A stretch of 64,000 nt of DNA from Nonomuraea fuscirosea (GTDB taxonomy: Bacteria > Actinomycetota > Actinomycetes > Streptosporangiales > Streptosporangiaceae). The DNA lies in contig NZ_PVNG01000012.1 of assembly GCF_003001935.1 (NCBI RefSeq), positions 299,979 through 363,978 of the forward strand, in the 5' to 3' direction. The position numbers and the translations under genes were made by a program. The notes beneath the pieces are model-generated. The model was not told where the DNA came from, did not search any database, and saw only the letters and a program-made list of their open reading frames with translations. Below are positions 16,889 to 24,592 of the stretch, in pieces (position 1 is the stretch's first letter; every line of letters begins with the position of its first letter).

Positions 16889-17590
16889 GTGACCGGTCTG
16901 GTCGTCGCGATGGACGGGCCTTCGGGGTCGGGTAAGTCGAGCGTGTCGCGCGGGGCGGCCCGCGCGTTGGGCCTGCGTTACCTCGACACCGGGGCGATGT
17001 ACCGCGCGATGACCTGGTGGATGCTGTGCCAGGGCGTCGATCTGACCGATCCCGCCGCGGTCGCGGCCCGCTGCAGCGAGCCCGCCGTGCTCTCCGGCAC
17101 CGACCCCGACGGCCCCGCGATCCACGTCGACGGCGTCGACGTGGCGGGGCCGATCAGGGAGGCCGAGGTCACCGGCGCGGTCTCCGCCGTCGCCGCGGTG
17201 CCCGAGGTGCGGGCGCGCCTCGTCGCGCTGCAGCGGGAGATCATCGGCGACGGCGGCATCGTGGTCGAGGGCCGTGACATCGGCACGGTCGTCTGGCCGG
17301 ACGCCGCCGTCAAGATCTACCTGACGGCCAGCCCCGAGGCCCGCGCCCGCAGGCGCAGTGCCGAGCTGGCCGGCTCCACGGTGGAGGCGCAGCAGCAGGC
17401 CATGGCCAAGCGCGACGCGCTCGACTCGACACGGAAGACCGACCCGCTCTCGATGGCGGTGGGCGCCGTCGAGCTCGACACCTCCGACCTGACCCTGGAA
17501 GAGGTCATCGCCGAGGTGTTGCGGCTGGTCGCGGAGCGAGAGGGCTCGGCAAGCGAGTCCTTGAGCGACCGCATACACGAGCGCACCTGA
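16889..17590 (+). CDS. cmk: Cytidylate kinase
   Basis: A 233-residue (d)CMP kinase that transfers phosphate from ATP to CMP or dCMP. The P-loop is GPSGSGKSS (10-18). The CMP-binding region DTGAMYRAMTWWML and the EGRDIGTVVWPDA block are diagnostic. GTG 16889, with AAGGAG 6 nt upstream, is preferred over an in-frame TTG at 16862. It is followed 39 bp later by der, the conserved cmk-der pair of actinobacteria (Rv1712-Rv1713), and functionally complements pyrG earlier in the window. Confidence 0.95.
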   Translation: MTGLVVAMDGPSGSGKSSVSRGAARALGLRYLDTGAMYRAMTWWMLCQGVDLTDPAAVAARCSEPAVLSGTDPDGPAIHVDGVDVAGPIREAEVTGAVSAVAAVPEVRARLVALQREIIGDGGIVVEGRDIGTVVWPDAAVKIYLTASPEARARRRSAELAGSTVEAQQQAMAKRDALDSTRKTDPLSMAVGAVELDTSDLTLEEVIAEVLRLVAEREGSASESLSDRIHERT

Positions 17591-17629
17591 GCCGAACTCA
17601 GGTGCGGTACTCACAAAGGATGAAAAATC

Positions 17630-19021
17630 GTGACAACGGGGGATTGGGTCGAGGCTGACCTCGACGACCTTGAGATCGGCGAGCACGAGCCGAGTGTGCC
17701 GCTGCCGGTCGTCGCCATCGTCGGACGGCCGAATGTCGGCAAGTCCACGCTGGTCAACCGCATCATCGGCCGTCGCGAAGCGGTCGTGGAAGACGTTCCC
17801 GGGGTCACCCGCGACCGCGTCACCTACGACGCCAACTGGCGCGGCCGCCGCTTCACCGTCGTCGACACCGGCGGCTGGGACCCCGACGCGACCGGCATGA
17901 ACCTGCGCATCGCCGAGCAGGCGCAGGTCGCCGTCGAGCTGGCCGACGTAATCGTGTTCGTGGTCGACGCCACCGTGGGCGCCACCGACGCCGACGAGAT
18001 CGTGGGCTCGGTGCTGCGCCAGTCCGGCAAGCCGGTCATCCTGGCCGCCAACAAGGTCGACAACCAGCAGCTGGAGCTGGAGGCCGCCGCGCTGTGGTCG
18101 CTCGGGCTGGGCGAGCCGTTCCCCGTCTCCGCCCTGCACGGCCGCTCCAGCGGCGACCTGCTCGACGTGATGCTCGACGCGCTGCCCGAGACTCCGCAGG
18201 TCACGTTCGAGGCCGAGCGCGGGCCGGCCCGCGTCGCCCTGCTCGGCAAGCCCAACGTGGGCAAGTCCTCGCTGCTCAACAAGCTCGCCGGCGAGGAGCG
18301 GGTGCTGGTCGACCCCATGGCGGGCACCACCCGCGACCCGGTGGACGAGCTGATCGAGCTGGGCGGGCGCACCTGGCGCTTCGTCGACACCGCCGGCATC
18401 CGGCGGCGCGACCGCGAGCTGCAGGGCGCCGACTTCTACGCCGCCATGCGCACCCGCGCGGCGCTGGAGCGCACCGAGGTGGCGATCGTGCTCATCGACG
18501 CCAGCGAGCCGCTCACCGAGCAGGACCTGCGCATCATCGGCCTGGTGATCGAGTCGGGCCGGGCCATGGTGGTCGCCTTCAACAAGTGGGACCTGGTCGA
18601 CGAGGACCGGCGCTACTACCTGGAGAAGGAGATCGACCGCCAGCTCGTCCGCACGCCGTGGGCGCTGCGGGTCAACATCTCCGCCAAGACGGGCCGGCAC
18701 GTAGACCGGCTGGTCCCGGCGCTGGAGAAGGCGCTCGACTCCTGGGCCACGCGGGTGCCGACGTCCCGGCTCAACGCGTTCCTGACCGAGCTGGTGCAGC
18801 AGACGCCGCCGCCGGTGCGCGGGGGCAAGCAGCCGAAGATCCTCTTCGCCACGCAGGCGTCGATCGAGCCGCCCAAGTTCGTGCTGTTCACCTCGGGCTG
18901 GCTGGAGGACACCTACCGGCGCTTCATCGAGCGGCGCATCCGCGAGGAGTTCGGTTTCGCCGGCTCCCCGATCGACGTGTCGATGAAGATCCGCGAGAAG
19001 CGGGCCAAGAAGGACAAGTGA
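17630..19021 (+). CDS. der: Ribosome-associated GTPase Der (EngA)
   Basis: A 463-residue double-GTPase needed for maturation of the 50S subunit. The two G domains are visible: G1 motifs GRPNVGKST (32-40) and GKPNVGKSS (about 205-213), G3 motifs DTGGW and DTAGI, and G4 motifs NKVD and NKWD. A C-terminal KH-like domain (NAFLTELVQQTPPPVRGGK and onward) contacts rRNA. Length is standard. The GTG start follows a GGATGAAAAATC leader. No clear terminator separates it from the T-box leader downstream, which starts within about 20 bp of the stop. Confidence 0.97.
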   Translation: MTTGDWVEADLDDLEIGEHEPSVPLPVVAIVGRPNVGKSTLVNRIIGRREAVVEDVPGVTRDRVTYDANWRGRRFTVVDTGGWDPDATGMNLRIAEQAQVAVELADVIVFVVDATVGATDADEIVGSVLRQSGKPVILAANKVDNQQLELEAAALWSLGLGEPFPVSALHGRSSGDLLDVMLDALPETPQVTFEAERGPARVALLGKPNVGKSSLLNKLAGEERVLVDPMAGTTRDPVDELIELGGRTWRFVDTAGIRRRDRELQGADFYAAMRTRAALERTEVAIVLIDASEPLTEQDLRIIGLVIESGRAMVVAFNKWDLVDEDRRYYLEKEIDRQLVRTPWALRVNISAKTGRHVDRLVPALEKALDSWATRVPTSRLNAFLTELVQQTPPPVRGGKQPKILFATQASIEPPKFVLFTSGWLEDTYRRFIERRIREEFGFAGSPIDVSMKIREKRAKKDK

Positions 19022-19040
19022 TAAACTCCGCGGCAACGCG

Positions 19041-19282
19041 TTGACGGAGACGAGTAACCAGCGGGGCCCACGGCCCCAGAGAGCCGCCGTACGCTGCGAA
19101 GGCGGCGCCGTGTCCCGCTGGCGAAGACACTCCCGAGTGCGGGGAGGAAATGCCCCGCCGGTCTGACCCCCGTCATCGGGTCGTGGAGGCCGCCCTCGCA
19201 CGGGGCGGCGAAAGTGCGGTGGCACCGGGAGCTCCCTTCTCCCCCGCACTCCCAAGGGGTCATGCACTTCCTTCTCAAGGAG
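19041..19282 (+). ncRNA. T-box riboswitch, probably translational, tRNA-Asp responsive
   Basis: The leader upstream of the AspRS gene has the parts of an actinobacterial T-box. There is a GACGGAGACGAGTA start (19043-19056). The Stem I arms CCAGCGGG (19058-19065) and CCCGCTGG (19114-19121) enclose an AGAGAG motif. The next segment CGAAGACAC places GAC (Asp codon) at 19126-19128 as candidate specifier. A GCGGGG/CCCCGC hairpin follows (19139-19158), then a GCCGCC/GGCGGC hairpin (19189-19209). The conserved GGTGGCACCG (19218-19227) gives a UGGC bulge able to pair with a GCCA tRNA 3' end, flanked by AGTGCGG/CCGCACT (19213-19219 and 19244-19250). Finally TCCTT-CTC-AAGGA (19269-19281) can hide the ribosome-binding site. 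The last element suggests translational rather than transcriptional control. Confidence 0.85.
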
Positions 19283-19287
19283 CTGTG

Positions 19288-20610
19288 ATGATCTCTCGTG
19301 TCATGTCGGCGGAGCTCGCTGAGCACGCCGGGCAACGAGTGACGATCGCCGGTTGGGTCCATCGCCGCCGGCACCTGAAATCCGTGTCCTTCCTGGTCGT
19401 CAGGGACCGTACGGGGCTGGCCCAGGCGGTGACCGGCCCGAACCCGCCCGTGGGGGACCTGCTCGCTCAAGACCTGCCCGCTCAAGACCTGCCCGCTCAA
19501 GACCTGCCCGCCGAGGAGAGCGTCGTCGCGGTCACCGGCACCGTGACGGCAAGCCCGCAGGCGCCCGGCGGCTACGAGCTGGTCGCGCCGGAGGTCGAGG
19601 TCCTGGCCGAGCCCCGCACGGCGCCGCCGTTCGACCTCTACCGGCCGATCGTCGGGGCCACGCTCCCGACCGTCCTCGACCACGCGCCGGTCGCGCTGCG
19701 GCATCCGCTGCTGCGGGCGCCGCTGGAGATCTCGGCCGCGAGCGTGGCCGGGTTCAGGGAGACGCTCGACCGGCTCGGGTTCACCGAGATCCACACCCCG
19801 AAGATCGTCGCGTCGGCCACCGAGTCCGGCGCGAACGTCTTCGGCATCGACTACTTCGGCCGCCCCGCCTACCTGGCGCAGTCGCCGCAGTTCTACAAGC
19901 AGGCGATGACCGGGGTGTTCGAGCGGGTCTACGAGGTCGGGCCGGTCTTCCGCGCGGAGCCGCACGACACGGTGCGGCACCTGGCCCAGTACACCAGCCT
20001 GGACGCCGAGCTGGGCTTCATCGAGGACCACCGCGACGTGATGACGGTCCTGCGCGAGGTGGTGGCGGGCATGCTGGAGTCGGTACGCCGCCGCGCCGCC
20101 CCCGCGCTCGACCTGCTCGGCGTCGAACCGCCGGTGGTGCCCGCCGAGATCCCGGCCGTGCACTTCACCGAGGCGCAGCGGCTGACCTCGTCCGGCGAGC
20201 CCGACCTGGCGCCCGCACAGGAGCGGTGGCTGGGGGAGTGGGCGCGGCGGGAGCACGGGTCGGAGTTCCTGTTCGTCACCGGCTACCCCATGTCCAAGCG
20301 GCCCTTCTACACCCACCCCGATCCCGCCAGGCCCGGTCACTCCAACGGCTTCGACCTGCTGTTCAGGGGCATGGAGCTGGTCACGGGCGGGCAGCGGCTG
20401 CACCGGTACGAGGACTACGTGCGGGCGCTGGCCGACCGGGGCGAGGGGACGGAGGCGTACGAGGGTTACCTGCAGGCGTTCCGGTACGGGATGCCGCCGC
20501 ACGGCGGGTTCGCGCTGGGGCTGGAGCGGTGGACCGCGCGGCTGACCGGCGCCGCCAACGTCCGCCAGAGCACCGCCTTCCCCCGCGACCTGCACCGCCT
20601 GTCGCCGTGA
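19288..20610 (+). CDS. aspS: Aspartyl-tRNA synthetase, archaeal-type (possibly aspartate--tRNA(Asn/Asp) ligase)
   Basis: A 440-residue class IIb synthetase, clearly shorter than the bacterial AspRS (about 590 residues) because it lacks the GAD insertion domain. The N-terminal OB-fold (GQRVTIAGWVHRRRHLKSVSF) binds the anticodon. Class II motif 2 is in FRAEPHDTVRHLAQYTSLDAE and motif 3 in GFALGLERWTARLTG. This architecture is that of archaeal/non-discriminating AspRS, so it may charge tRNA-Asn as well. ATG 19288 has AAGGAG 5 nt upstream inside the T-box sequestering hairpin. Residues about 60-74 are a threefold AQDLP repeat inserted in a loop of the OB domain. It is probably a second, starvation-induced AspRS beside a normal one elsewhere. 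Confidence 0.88.
   Translation: MISRVMSAELAEHAGQRVTIAGWVHRRRHLKSVSFLVVRDRTGLAQAVTGPNPPVGDLLAQDLPAQDLPAQDLPAEESVVAVTGTVTASPQAPGGYELVAPEVEVLAEPRTAPPFDLYRPIVGATLPTVLDHAPVALRHPLLRAPLEISAASVAGFRETLDRLGFTEIHTPKIVASATESGANVFGIDYFGRPAYLAQSPQFYKQAMTGVFERVYEVGPVFRAEPHDTVRHLAQYTSLDAELGFIEDHRDVMTVLREVVAGMLESVRRRAAPALDLLGVEPPVVPAEIPAVHFTEAQRLTSSGEPDLAPAQERWLGEWARREHGSEFLFVTGYPMSKRPFYTHPDPARPGHSNGFDLLFRGMELVTGGQRLHRYEDYVRALADRGEGTEAYEGYLQAFRYGMPPHGGFALGLERWTARLTGAANVRQSTAFPRDLHRLSP
19465..19509 (+). repeat. Three perfect 15-bp repeats inside aspS
   Basis: GCTCAAGACCTGCCC occurs three times head to tail (19465, 19480, 19495) and encodes AQDLP three times. The unit length keeps the frame. Confidence 0.95.
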
Positions 20611-20629
20611 CCCCGGCGTAGCGGACGCC

Positions 20630-20765
20630 CATGCCGTCCCGGCTCGCGGCCGGACGGACGTTTCATGCCGTCGCGGCGCGCGGCCGGGCACGGGCCCATG
20701 CCGTCGCGGCCCACGATCGGGCGCGGGCTCATGCCGTCCCGGTTCGCGGCCGGGACGGCATGAGC
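20630..20765. repeat. Four 33-bp repeats between aspS and the MFS exporter
   Basis: Copies of [TC]CATGCCGTC[CG]CGG followed by a variable CGCGGCCGG part start at 20630, 20663, 20696 and 20729, an exact 33-bp period. The fourth copy contains the stop codon of the reverse-strand exporter (20729-20731), and the repeats fill the whole gap to aspS. Confidence 0.85.
20727..20765. terminator. Strong hairpin overlapping the 3' end of the exporter gene
   Basis: A perfect 16-bp stem (20727-20742 with 20750-20765; core CTCATGCCGTCCCGG) and a 7-nt loop. It lies at the convergent junction of aspS and the MFS gene and encodes the last dozen residues of the latter. It is a plausible terminator for aspS transcription from the left. 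Confidence 0.65.
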
Positions 20766-22465
20766 GCCGCCACCGCCGCGCCCAGCAGGCAGATGAACGC
20801 CGTGACCAGGAACATCTCGGTGTACTCGGTGTGCAGCGCCGCCTGCACCTTCGCGGTGTAGTCGGCCAGCCTGCGCTGGTAGGTCTCCGCGTCCACGCCG
20901 AACGGCAGCGGCGTGTCCAGGTTCGCGGTCAGCGACTGGAACCGGTAGAAGCCCCACGCCGACACGGCGGCGATGCCGATCAGCATGCCCATCATCCTGG
21001 CCACCACGACCGCCGCCGACGCCACGCCGTGCTGCGCCGCCGTACTCACCCGCAGCACCGCCGACGACACCGGGGCGATCACCAGGCCGAGGCCCAGCCC
21101 GGCCACGACCAGGTCGAGGTCCACCACCAGGCCCGCCCCGGCCAGGTCGAGCGGCCAGCGGCTCATCAGCCAGTAACCCGCCGCGGCCAGCAGCAGGCCG
21201 CCGACCGCGACGGGCCGGTCACCGAGCCGGCGCGCCAGCAGCCCGCCGAGCAGGGCGGCCACGGTCAGCGCGGCCAGGAACCTGGCCAGCACCAGCGCCG
21301 CCCCCAGCGCGTCCGCGCCGAGCAGCGTCTGGGCGGTGAACTGGACGAACACCATGGTGACCAGCAGCGCCGCCCCGGCCAGGAAGCTCACCGCCAGGGT
21401 GGCGAGCAGCGGGCCCTTGCGGGCGCCGGTGAGGTCGAGCAGGCGTACGGGGGAGCGGATCTCCCACCAGACGAAACCGGCGGCCGTCAGCACCCCGGCG
21501 GCGATCACCGGCGGGCCCCACGGGGGGAGCACCGCGGCGGCCGGATCCGGGTTGTAGAGCCCGACGACGAGCAGCCCGAGCGCCAGCGCCAGCAGCACCC
21601 CGCCGACCACATCCACCCGCCCGACTACCGCACCACCGACCGGCCCACCCTCCGGCCCGCCGACAGGCCCACCGTCCGGCCCACCGTCCGGCCCACCGGT
21701 CGGCGTGGCCGCGACGGCCGTTTCGGTGCCCGGGGAGAGCGGCCGGCCGCCCGCAGTGTCCGAGGGCACCGGGTCATGGCTTGAGCTGCGCTGGGGCGCC
21801 GGTTCGGGGTCGGCGCGGTGGGGTGCGGCGGCGGTGTCGGCCGGGAGGGCCGCTTGCGGCGCGGACCGGGAGCGGGACGGGAGGGTGAGGTGGACGGCGA
21901 GGGCGGCGAGGGCGGCCAGGGGGAGGTTGATCCAGAAGATCGCGTGCCATTCCCCCAGCTCCACCCCCGCCACCACCGTGCTCGGGATCAGCGCCACCAG
22001 CCCGCCGTACAGGGGCCCGAGCGCACTGCCCAGTTCCTGGGCCGCACCCACCGCCCCGAGGGCCACCGGACGCTCCCGTTCCTCCCACAGGTCGCCGATG
22101 AGCGCCATCGTGATCGGCAGCAGCGCACCACCGGCCACCCCCTGGACGGTCCGCCCGGCCACCACCATGACCTCGCCGGACGCCAGCGCCGTCAGCACCG
22201 AGCCGAGCGCGAAGGCCGCCAGGCAGGCGTGGATCAGCGGCCGCCGCCCGTAGCGGTCGGACAGTTGCCCGAGCAGCGGCATCGCGGCCACGTACCCGAG
22301 CAGGAAGCCGGTGACGATCGGGGTCGCGCGCTCCAGGTGGTTGAGCGGGATGCCGACGTCCTCGGCGATGTCGATGAGGACGGTCACCACCACGTACGCG
22401 TCGAGTGCGGCCAGCAGCACCACCGCGCCCCCCGCGCCGAGCACGACCCGGCGGGCGCGCCTCAT
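20729..22465 (-). CDS. P55-like MFS exporter (14 transmembrane helices)
   Basis: A 578-residue major facilitator of the 14-helix DHA2/EmrB group. Motif A is GQLSDRYGRRP after helix 2, and motif-C-like glycines are in helix 5. Fourteen hydrophobic segments can be counted. Between helices 6 and 7 sits an unusually long soluble linker (about 80 residues) ending in Gly-Gly-Pro repeats (GGPDGGPDGGPVGGPEGGP). Its ATG overlaps the stop of the LprG-like lipoprotein gene (ATGA), the same order as lprG-p55 (Rv1411c-Rv1410c) in mycobacteria, where the pair moves triacylglycerides and lipoglycans to the outer envelope and contributes to drug tolerance. That function here is inferred from the pairing. Confidence 0.88.
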   Translation of the reverse strand: MRRARRVVLGAGGAVVLLAALDAYVVVTVLIDIAEDVGIPLNHLERATPIVTGFLLGYVAAMPLLGQLSDRYGRRPLIHACLAAFALGSVLTALASGEVMVVAGRTVQGVAGGALLPITMALIGDLWEERERPVALGAVGAAQELGSALGPLYGGLVALIPSTVVAGVELGEWHAIFWINLPLAALAALAVHLTLPSRSRSAPQAALPADTAAAPHRADPEPAPQRSSSHDPVPSDTAGGRPLSPGTETAVAATPTGGPDGGPDGGPVGGPEGGPVGGAVVGRVDVVGGVLLALALGLLVVGLYNPDPAAAVLPPWGPPVIAAGVLTAAGFVWWEIRSPVRLLDLTGARKGPLLATLAVSFLAGAALLVTMVFVQFTAQTLLGADALGAALVLARFLAALTVAALLGGLLARRLGDRPVAVGGLLLAAAGYWLMSRWPLDLAGAGLVVDLDLVVAGLGLGLVIAPVSSAVLRVSTAAQHGVASAAVVVARMMGMLIGIAAVSAWGFYRFQSLTANLDTPLPFGVDAETYQRRLADYTAKVQAALHTEYTEMFLVTAFICLLGAAVAALMPSRPRTGTA

Positions 22466-23112
22466 TTCGCGGCGGGCGGGGTGATCGTGACCGGCGCGTC
22501 GTAGTCGCTGAACGACACCGTCACCGTGCCGTCCTTCAGCGGCAGGCTCGCCTTGGTGAGCCGGCTGGTGGCCTGGTCGAGCCAGACCTTGCCGTTCACG
22601 CCCTGCGTGACGCCGGGGATGATCTGCCCCACGACGTCGCCGGGGAAGGTGGTGGCGACCCGGTAGGAGCCGCTCTCGACGGCTTCGACCTTGGGGTCGG
22701 TGGCCCGGGCGAGCAGCTGCGCGATGCCCTTGGTCGGTTCGAGGATGACCGAGGGGTCGTAGAACTGCGCGAGCTGGGCGCGTGTCATCTTCTGGAAGCC
22801 GCCGGTCGGCCCCTTGAAGTGCACGGTGTCGCCGACCAGGGCGAAGTTCACCTCTTGCAGGGTGCCCAGCACGTCGAGCGTGATCGTGCCGTCGGCGTTC
22901 CCCTCCGCGGTGAGCCGGCCGTCGGCCTTCTTGACCGGAACGTTGGGCTTGCCCTCGGTCGCGATCGAGAAGCCGGCCGACTTGACGGCCTTCATGGCCT
23001 CGGAGGCCTTCTTCATGAGATCGGGCCCGGCGGGCAGCTCGGCCCCGCCGCCCGCCGACGAGCACGCCGACGCCAGGGCGAGGACCGCCACGATCACTAG
23101 CTTTCTCAGCAT
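22462..23112 (-). CDS. lprG: LppX/LprAFG-family lipoprotein (LprG-like)
   Basis: A 216-residue secreted lipoprotein. The signal peptide ends in the lipobox LASAC with the lipidated Cys at position 17. The mature part (DLMKKASEAMKAVKSAGFSI to YDAPVTITPP) is the half-barrel LppX_LprAFG domain that carries acylated lipids in a hydrophobic cavity. The gene precedes and overlaps the MFS exporter gene by 4 bp, reproducing the lprG-p55 operon. It is probably the periplasmic lipid-handling partner of that exporter, and a substrate for the Lgt encoded at 54133-54987. Confidence 0.9.
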   Translation of the reverse strand: MLRKLVIVAVLALASACSSAGGGAELPAGPDLMKKASEAMKAVKSAGFSIATEGKPNVPVKKADGRLTAEGNADGTITLDVLGTLQEVNFALVGDTVHFKGPTGGFQKMTRAQLAQFYDPSVILEPTKGIAQLLARATDPKVEAVESGSYRVATTFPGDVVGQIIPGVTQGVNGKVWLDQATSRLTKASLPLKDGTVTVSFSDYDAPVTITPPAAK

Positions 23113-23172
23113 GACCGGGATGCTAGCGACCGGTCGGGAACGCTGTGAGGCTTCCCCGGTATCGGTTGGATG

Positions 23173-23631
23173 TCAGCGCAGCTTCTTCAGGTGCTCCACG
23201 ATCGGCGCGTACGCCGCCTCGATCGCTTCGAGCTGCTCGTCGGTGAGCCGGTCGACGAAGTGCTCGCGCACGCCGCCCACGTGGACGGGCGCCACCCGCT
23301 GCGTCGTCTCCCATCCTTCGTCGGTCAGCACGGCGTACGTGCCCCGCCGGTCGTCACGGCAGTCCTCCCTGACGACCAGGCCCTTGGCCTCCATGCGGGA
23401 GATCTGGTGCGACAGCCGGCTGCGCGACTGGATCGTCGCGTCGGCCAGGTCGCTCATCCGCATCCGGCGGCCGGGACTCTCGGAGAGGTTGACGAGGATC
23501 TCGTAGTCGTTCAACGAGAGGGAATGCTCCTGCAGCTCGCGGTCGAGCCGGTGCATGAGCAGCTTGTGCAGCGCCAGGTGTGTACGCCAGGCACGCTGTT
23601 CGGCGGGGGAAAGCCAGCGAGGCGCGCTCAT
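23173..23631 (-). CDS. MarR-family transcriptional regulator
   Basis: A 152-residue winged-helix regulator. The HTH is at about residues 46-75 (LSLNDYEILVNLSESPGRRM to IQSRSRLSHQISRME) and the wing has the typical DDRRGTYAVLTDEG. It dimerises through terminal helices and usually represses a neighbouring transporter or enzyme. It is divergent from the cation transporter across only 34 bp, so the intergenic region must hold both promoters. ATG 23631 was chosen as the first Met giving the normal MarR length. Confidence 0.9.
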   Translation of the reverse strand: MSAPRWLSPAEQRAWRTHLALHKLLMHRLDRELQEHSLSLNDYEILVNLSESPGRRMRMSDLADATIQSRSRLSHQISRMEAKGLVVREDCRDDRRGTYAVLTDEGWETTQRVAPVHVGGVREHFVDRLTDEQLEAIEAAYAPIVEHLKKLR

Positions 23632-23665
23632 GATCTCCAATCTAGCGCACGTAAGGTGATGCGCC

Positions 23666-24592
23666 ATGGACGAGAAGTCGGGCGAGAGTCTCACCACCGT
23701 ACTCGTGGCGGGAGCGGCGAACCTCACCATCGCCCTGGCCAAGCTGGTCGCCGGCGTCGTCGGCGGCTCGGCGGCCATGCTGTCGGAGGCCGCCCACTCG
23801 GCCGCCGACACCGTGACCGAGGTCCTCCTGCTGGTGTCGGTCCGCCGTTCCGGGCGGCCCGCCGACCGGCGGCATCCGTTCGGGCACGGCAAGGCGGGGT
23901 TCGTCTGGGCGATGATGGCGGCCGTCGCGACGCTGGTGGGCGGGGCCGGCTTCTCGATCACGCACGGCCTGCACGAGATCGCCCACGGCGAGCGGCTGTC
24001 GAACCTCACGCTGTCCTACGTCGTGCTGGCGGTCTCGTTCGTCATGGAGAGCGTCTCGCTGACCAGGTCGGTGTCGCAGCTGCGTGCCGAGGCGGCGCGA
24101 TACGAGGTCACCCCGATCCGGCTGGTGCGGGCCACGTCCGACACGGCGCTGAAGGCCGTGCTGTTCGAGGACGTCGCCGCCCTCGCCGGGCTGCTCATCG
24201 CGGCCGGCGGCCTGCTGGGCTCGCACCTGACCGGCTCGGCGCTCTGGGACGGCGCCGCGTCCGTCGCGATCGGCCTGCTCCTCCTGGTCATCGCGCTCAG
24301 TCTGATCCAGGCGAACCTGTCGCTGCTCATCGGCCAGGCCGCGCCCCCGCAGCTGGAGACCGGCATCCGCGCCGTGCTGGTGACGCAGCCCGAGGTCGAG
24401 AACGTGGTCGAGCTGCTCACGATGATGATCGGGCCGGGTGCCGTCCTGGTCGCCGCCAAGATCGACTTCAGGGACGAGGCCAGCGCGGCCGGAGTGGAGA
24501 TCGCCTGCGACGAGGTGGACCGGCGGCTGCGGGAGTCCTTCCCCGGCGTCGAGCAGGTCTTCCTCGACCCGACGCCTACCCGCCGCCGCTGA
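23666..24592 (+). CDS. Cation diffusion facilitator family transporter
   Basis: A 308-residue CDF/SLC30-type metal-proton antiporter with six membrane helices. Helix 2 carries SEAAHSAADTVTE (His and Asp metal ligands). The histidine-containing loop RHPFGHGKAGFVWAMM follows. Helix 5 has ALKAVLFEDVAALAG, with Glu-Asp where many zinc exporters have His-x3-Asp, as in the ZnT9-like branch. A cytoplasmic C-terminal dimer domain (from about residue 220) ends the protein. Metal specificity (Zn, Co, Mn or Fe) is open. Its divergent MarR neighbour is the likely regulator. The 3' end overlaps that of the phosphopantetheinyl transferase gene by 17 bp, tail to tail. Confidence 0.88.
   Translation: MDEKSGESLTTVLVAGAANLTIALAKLVAGVVGGSAAMLSEAAHSAADTVTEVLLLVSVRRSGRPADRRHPFGHGKAGFVWAMMAAVATLVGGAGFSITHGLHEIAHGERLSNLTLSYVVLAVSFVMESVSLTRSVSQLRAEAARYEVTPIRLVRATSDTALKAVLFEDVAALAGLLIAAGGLLGSHLTGSALWDGAASVAIGLLLLVIALSLIQANLSLLIGQAAPPQLETGIRAVLVTQPEVENVVELLTMMIGPGAVLVAAKIDFRDEASAAGVEIACDEVDRRLRESFPGVEQVFLDPTPTRRR

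Noticed and set aside
15413..19267. A 1284-residue open frame on the reverse strand
   Set aside because: It runs antisense through the TetR, carotenoid oxygenase, cmk and der genes, has Arg/His/Gly/Pro/Val-biased content with no domain, and is a GC-rich shadow of the real genes.
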